A stretch of DNA of 64,000 bases, taken from the NCBI RefSeq assembly GCF_033807715.1, contig NC_084607.1, positions 20,531,941 through 20,595,940 of the forward strand. Reading direction: 5' to 3'. Both the position numbers and the translations under genes were made by a program. How positions within the stretch are numbered: position 1 is the first letter of the stretch; each line of letters starts with the position of its first letter. The notes beneath the pieces were generated by a model that did not search any database, was not told the origin of the DNA, and worked only from the letters and a program-made list of their open reading frames with translations. Shown one piece after another: positions 63,367-64,000 of this stretch. This DNA comes from Cololabis saira (Eukaryota; Chordata; Actinopteri; Beloniformes; Belonidae).

Positions 63367-64000
63367 GTGAGTACACACAACCTAATGAAGCCATGAATAA
63401 ACTAGTCTAAGCTGTCCTCTTTGGGGATTTTCATGTTACAAATATAAATAAAGGGAGTTTTACTGCATTCATATTTTTATTCAATGAGTAAACTTGAGGT
63501 TTCACTTGACAATCCAATTCAATTTATTTGTATAGCGTCAAATGTTGTGCATGTATGGGTAAACATATTCATACATTGCTATAAATTGCTATACAGTTAA
63601 TGTATATAGTACTAATACTATAAAAACATGGACGCAAATTTGTATTGACATCCCACTACATGTATATTTATACTTTGATAGCCCAAACTATTTGTTTATT
63701 TGTCTTTAGTTTTTGTGCTCTAGCAATCATTAACTTTTTTTTCCTGCACTTCCTTATAAACATTACCTACTATTGGGGAGTTTTTACCTGCCATTGTTTA
63801 TGTAATAATTGCTCGGTGTCATGTTCTGGGTCTCTCGAAAGCGTCTAGAGACAACATCTGTTGCATTAGACGCTATATAAATAATATTGAATTGAATTGA
63901 ATTGAATTATTGATTGTATGATAATAGGGTAGGCATCATAAGCTCATGCTTCAGCCTACACCTTTTTTGGTCACATCTATTTGAGCCATCTCTGTAGTGC
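63367..64000 (+). other. gaa intron 1 (window end)
   Basis: Intron sequence with a short minus-oriented ATTCAATTTATTTGTATAGCG piece near 63515 and a plus-oriented relative at 63700-63908 of the (TTGAA)n-tailed family, ending GACGCTATATAAATAATATTG plus four TTGAA-type units. No exon is seen before the window ends. Confidence 0.6.
63700..63908 (+). mobile_element. (TTGAA)n-tailed non-LTR/SINE-like 3' end
   Basis: Ends with TAGACGCTATATAAATAAT followed by TTGAA units. It shares GTCTAGAGACAACATCTGTTG and GGGGAGTTTTTACCTGCCATTG in reverse with the nested copy at 30373-30731. Confidence 0.75.

Overview
This is a vertebrate nuclear window, almost certainly from a percomorph-type teleost. The genes are intron-rich with canonical GT..AG junctions, and the DNA is full of fish-style MITEs, PIF/Harbinger copies, a tRNA-headed SINE and non-LTR ends with (TTGAA)n tails. 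Gene order runs, left to right: the last two coding exons of tex2 (+); a minus-strand snoRNA host gene in the place human SNHG25 occupies; the complete ern1 (IRE1-alpha, +); a lineage-expanded SAMD9/SAMD9L-like locus (+); and the first coding exon of gaa (lysosomal acid alpha-glucosidase, +).

1-24.6 kb is conserved ground. The tex2 / snoRNA host / ern1 order and orientations match human 17q23, where SNHG25 with SNORD104 lies between the TEX2 3' end and the ERN1 5' end. I find two box C/D snoRNAs (4941-5016 and 4656-4731) made by a local tandem duplication inside the host. A compact bidirectional promoter (TATA, CCAAT, CRE) separates the host from ern1. All 22 coding exons of ern1 can be joined in phase to give a 1101-residue protein with the catalytic residues of its kinase and RNase, plus a long Ser/Thr/Pro/Gln-rich tail.

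24.6-61.4 kb is a young segmental-duplication zone around two intact SAMD9-like genes, A (33490-42534) and B (50652-57999), and a C-terminal remnant (42839-43765) of a third copy. Both genes share one plan: a GAAAC/ISRE-like promoter with a non-coding exon 1, a 62-nt exon 2 holding two short upstream ORFs and the start codon at its very end, and one giant coding exon. Copies can be compared with each other, so several transposon insertions show their exact empty site in the paralogous copy: two Harbinger copies, a 3-bp-TSD MITE, a hAT MITE, a solo LTR and the SINE. The locus therefore carries its own relative chronology. The two gene bodies are very similar but diverge abruptly in the last ~85 codons and 3' UTR, as expected from gene conversion or recombination.

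61.4-64 kb holds a TTAA-flanked MITE and then gaa exon 1, encoding a signal/anchor segment, a trefoil domain and the start of the GH31 region. The gene continues past the window.

Functionally the window joins an ER-stress sensor (ern1), a lipid-transfer protein (tex2), a ribosome-biogenesis snoRNA host and a lysosomal hydrolase with an inserted, probably interferon-regulated, innate-immune gene family.
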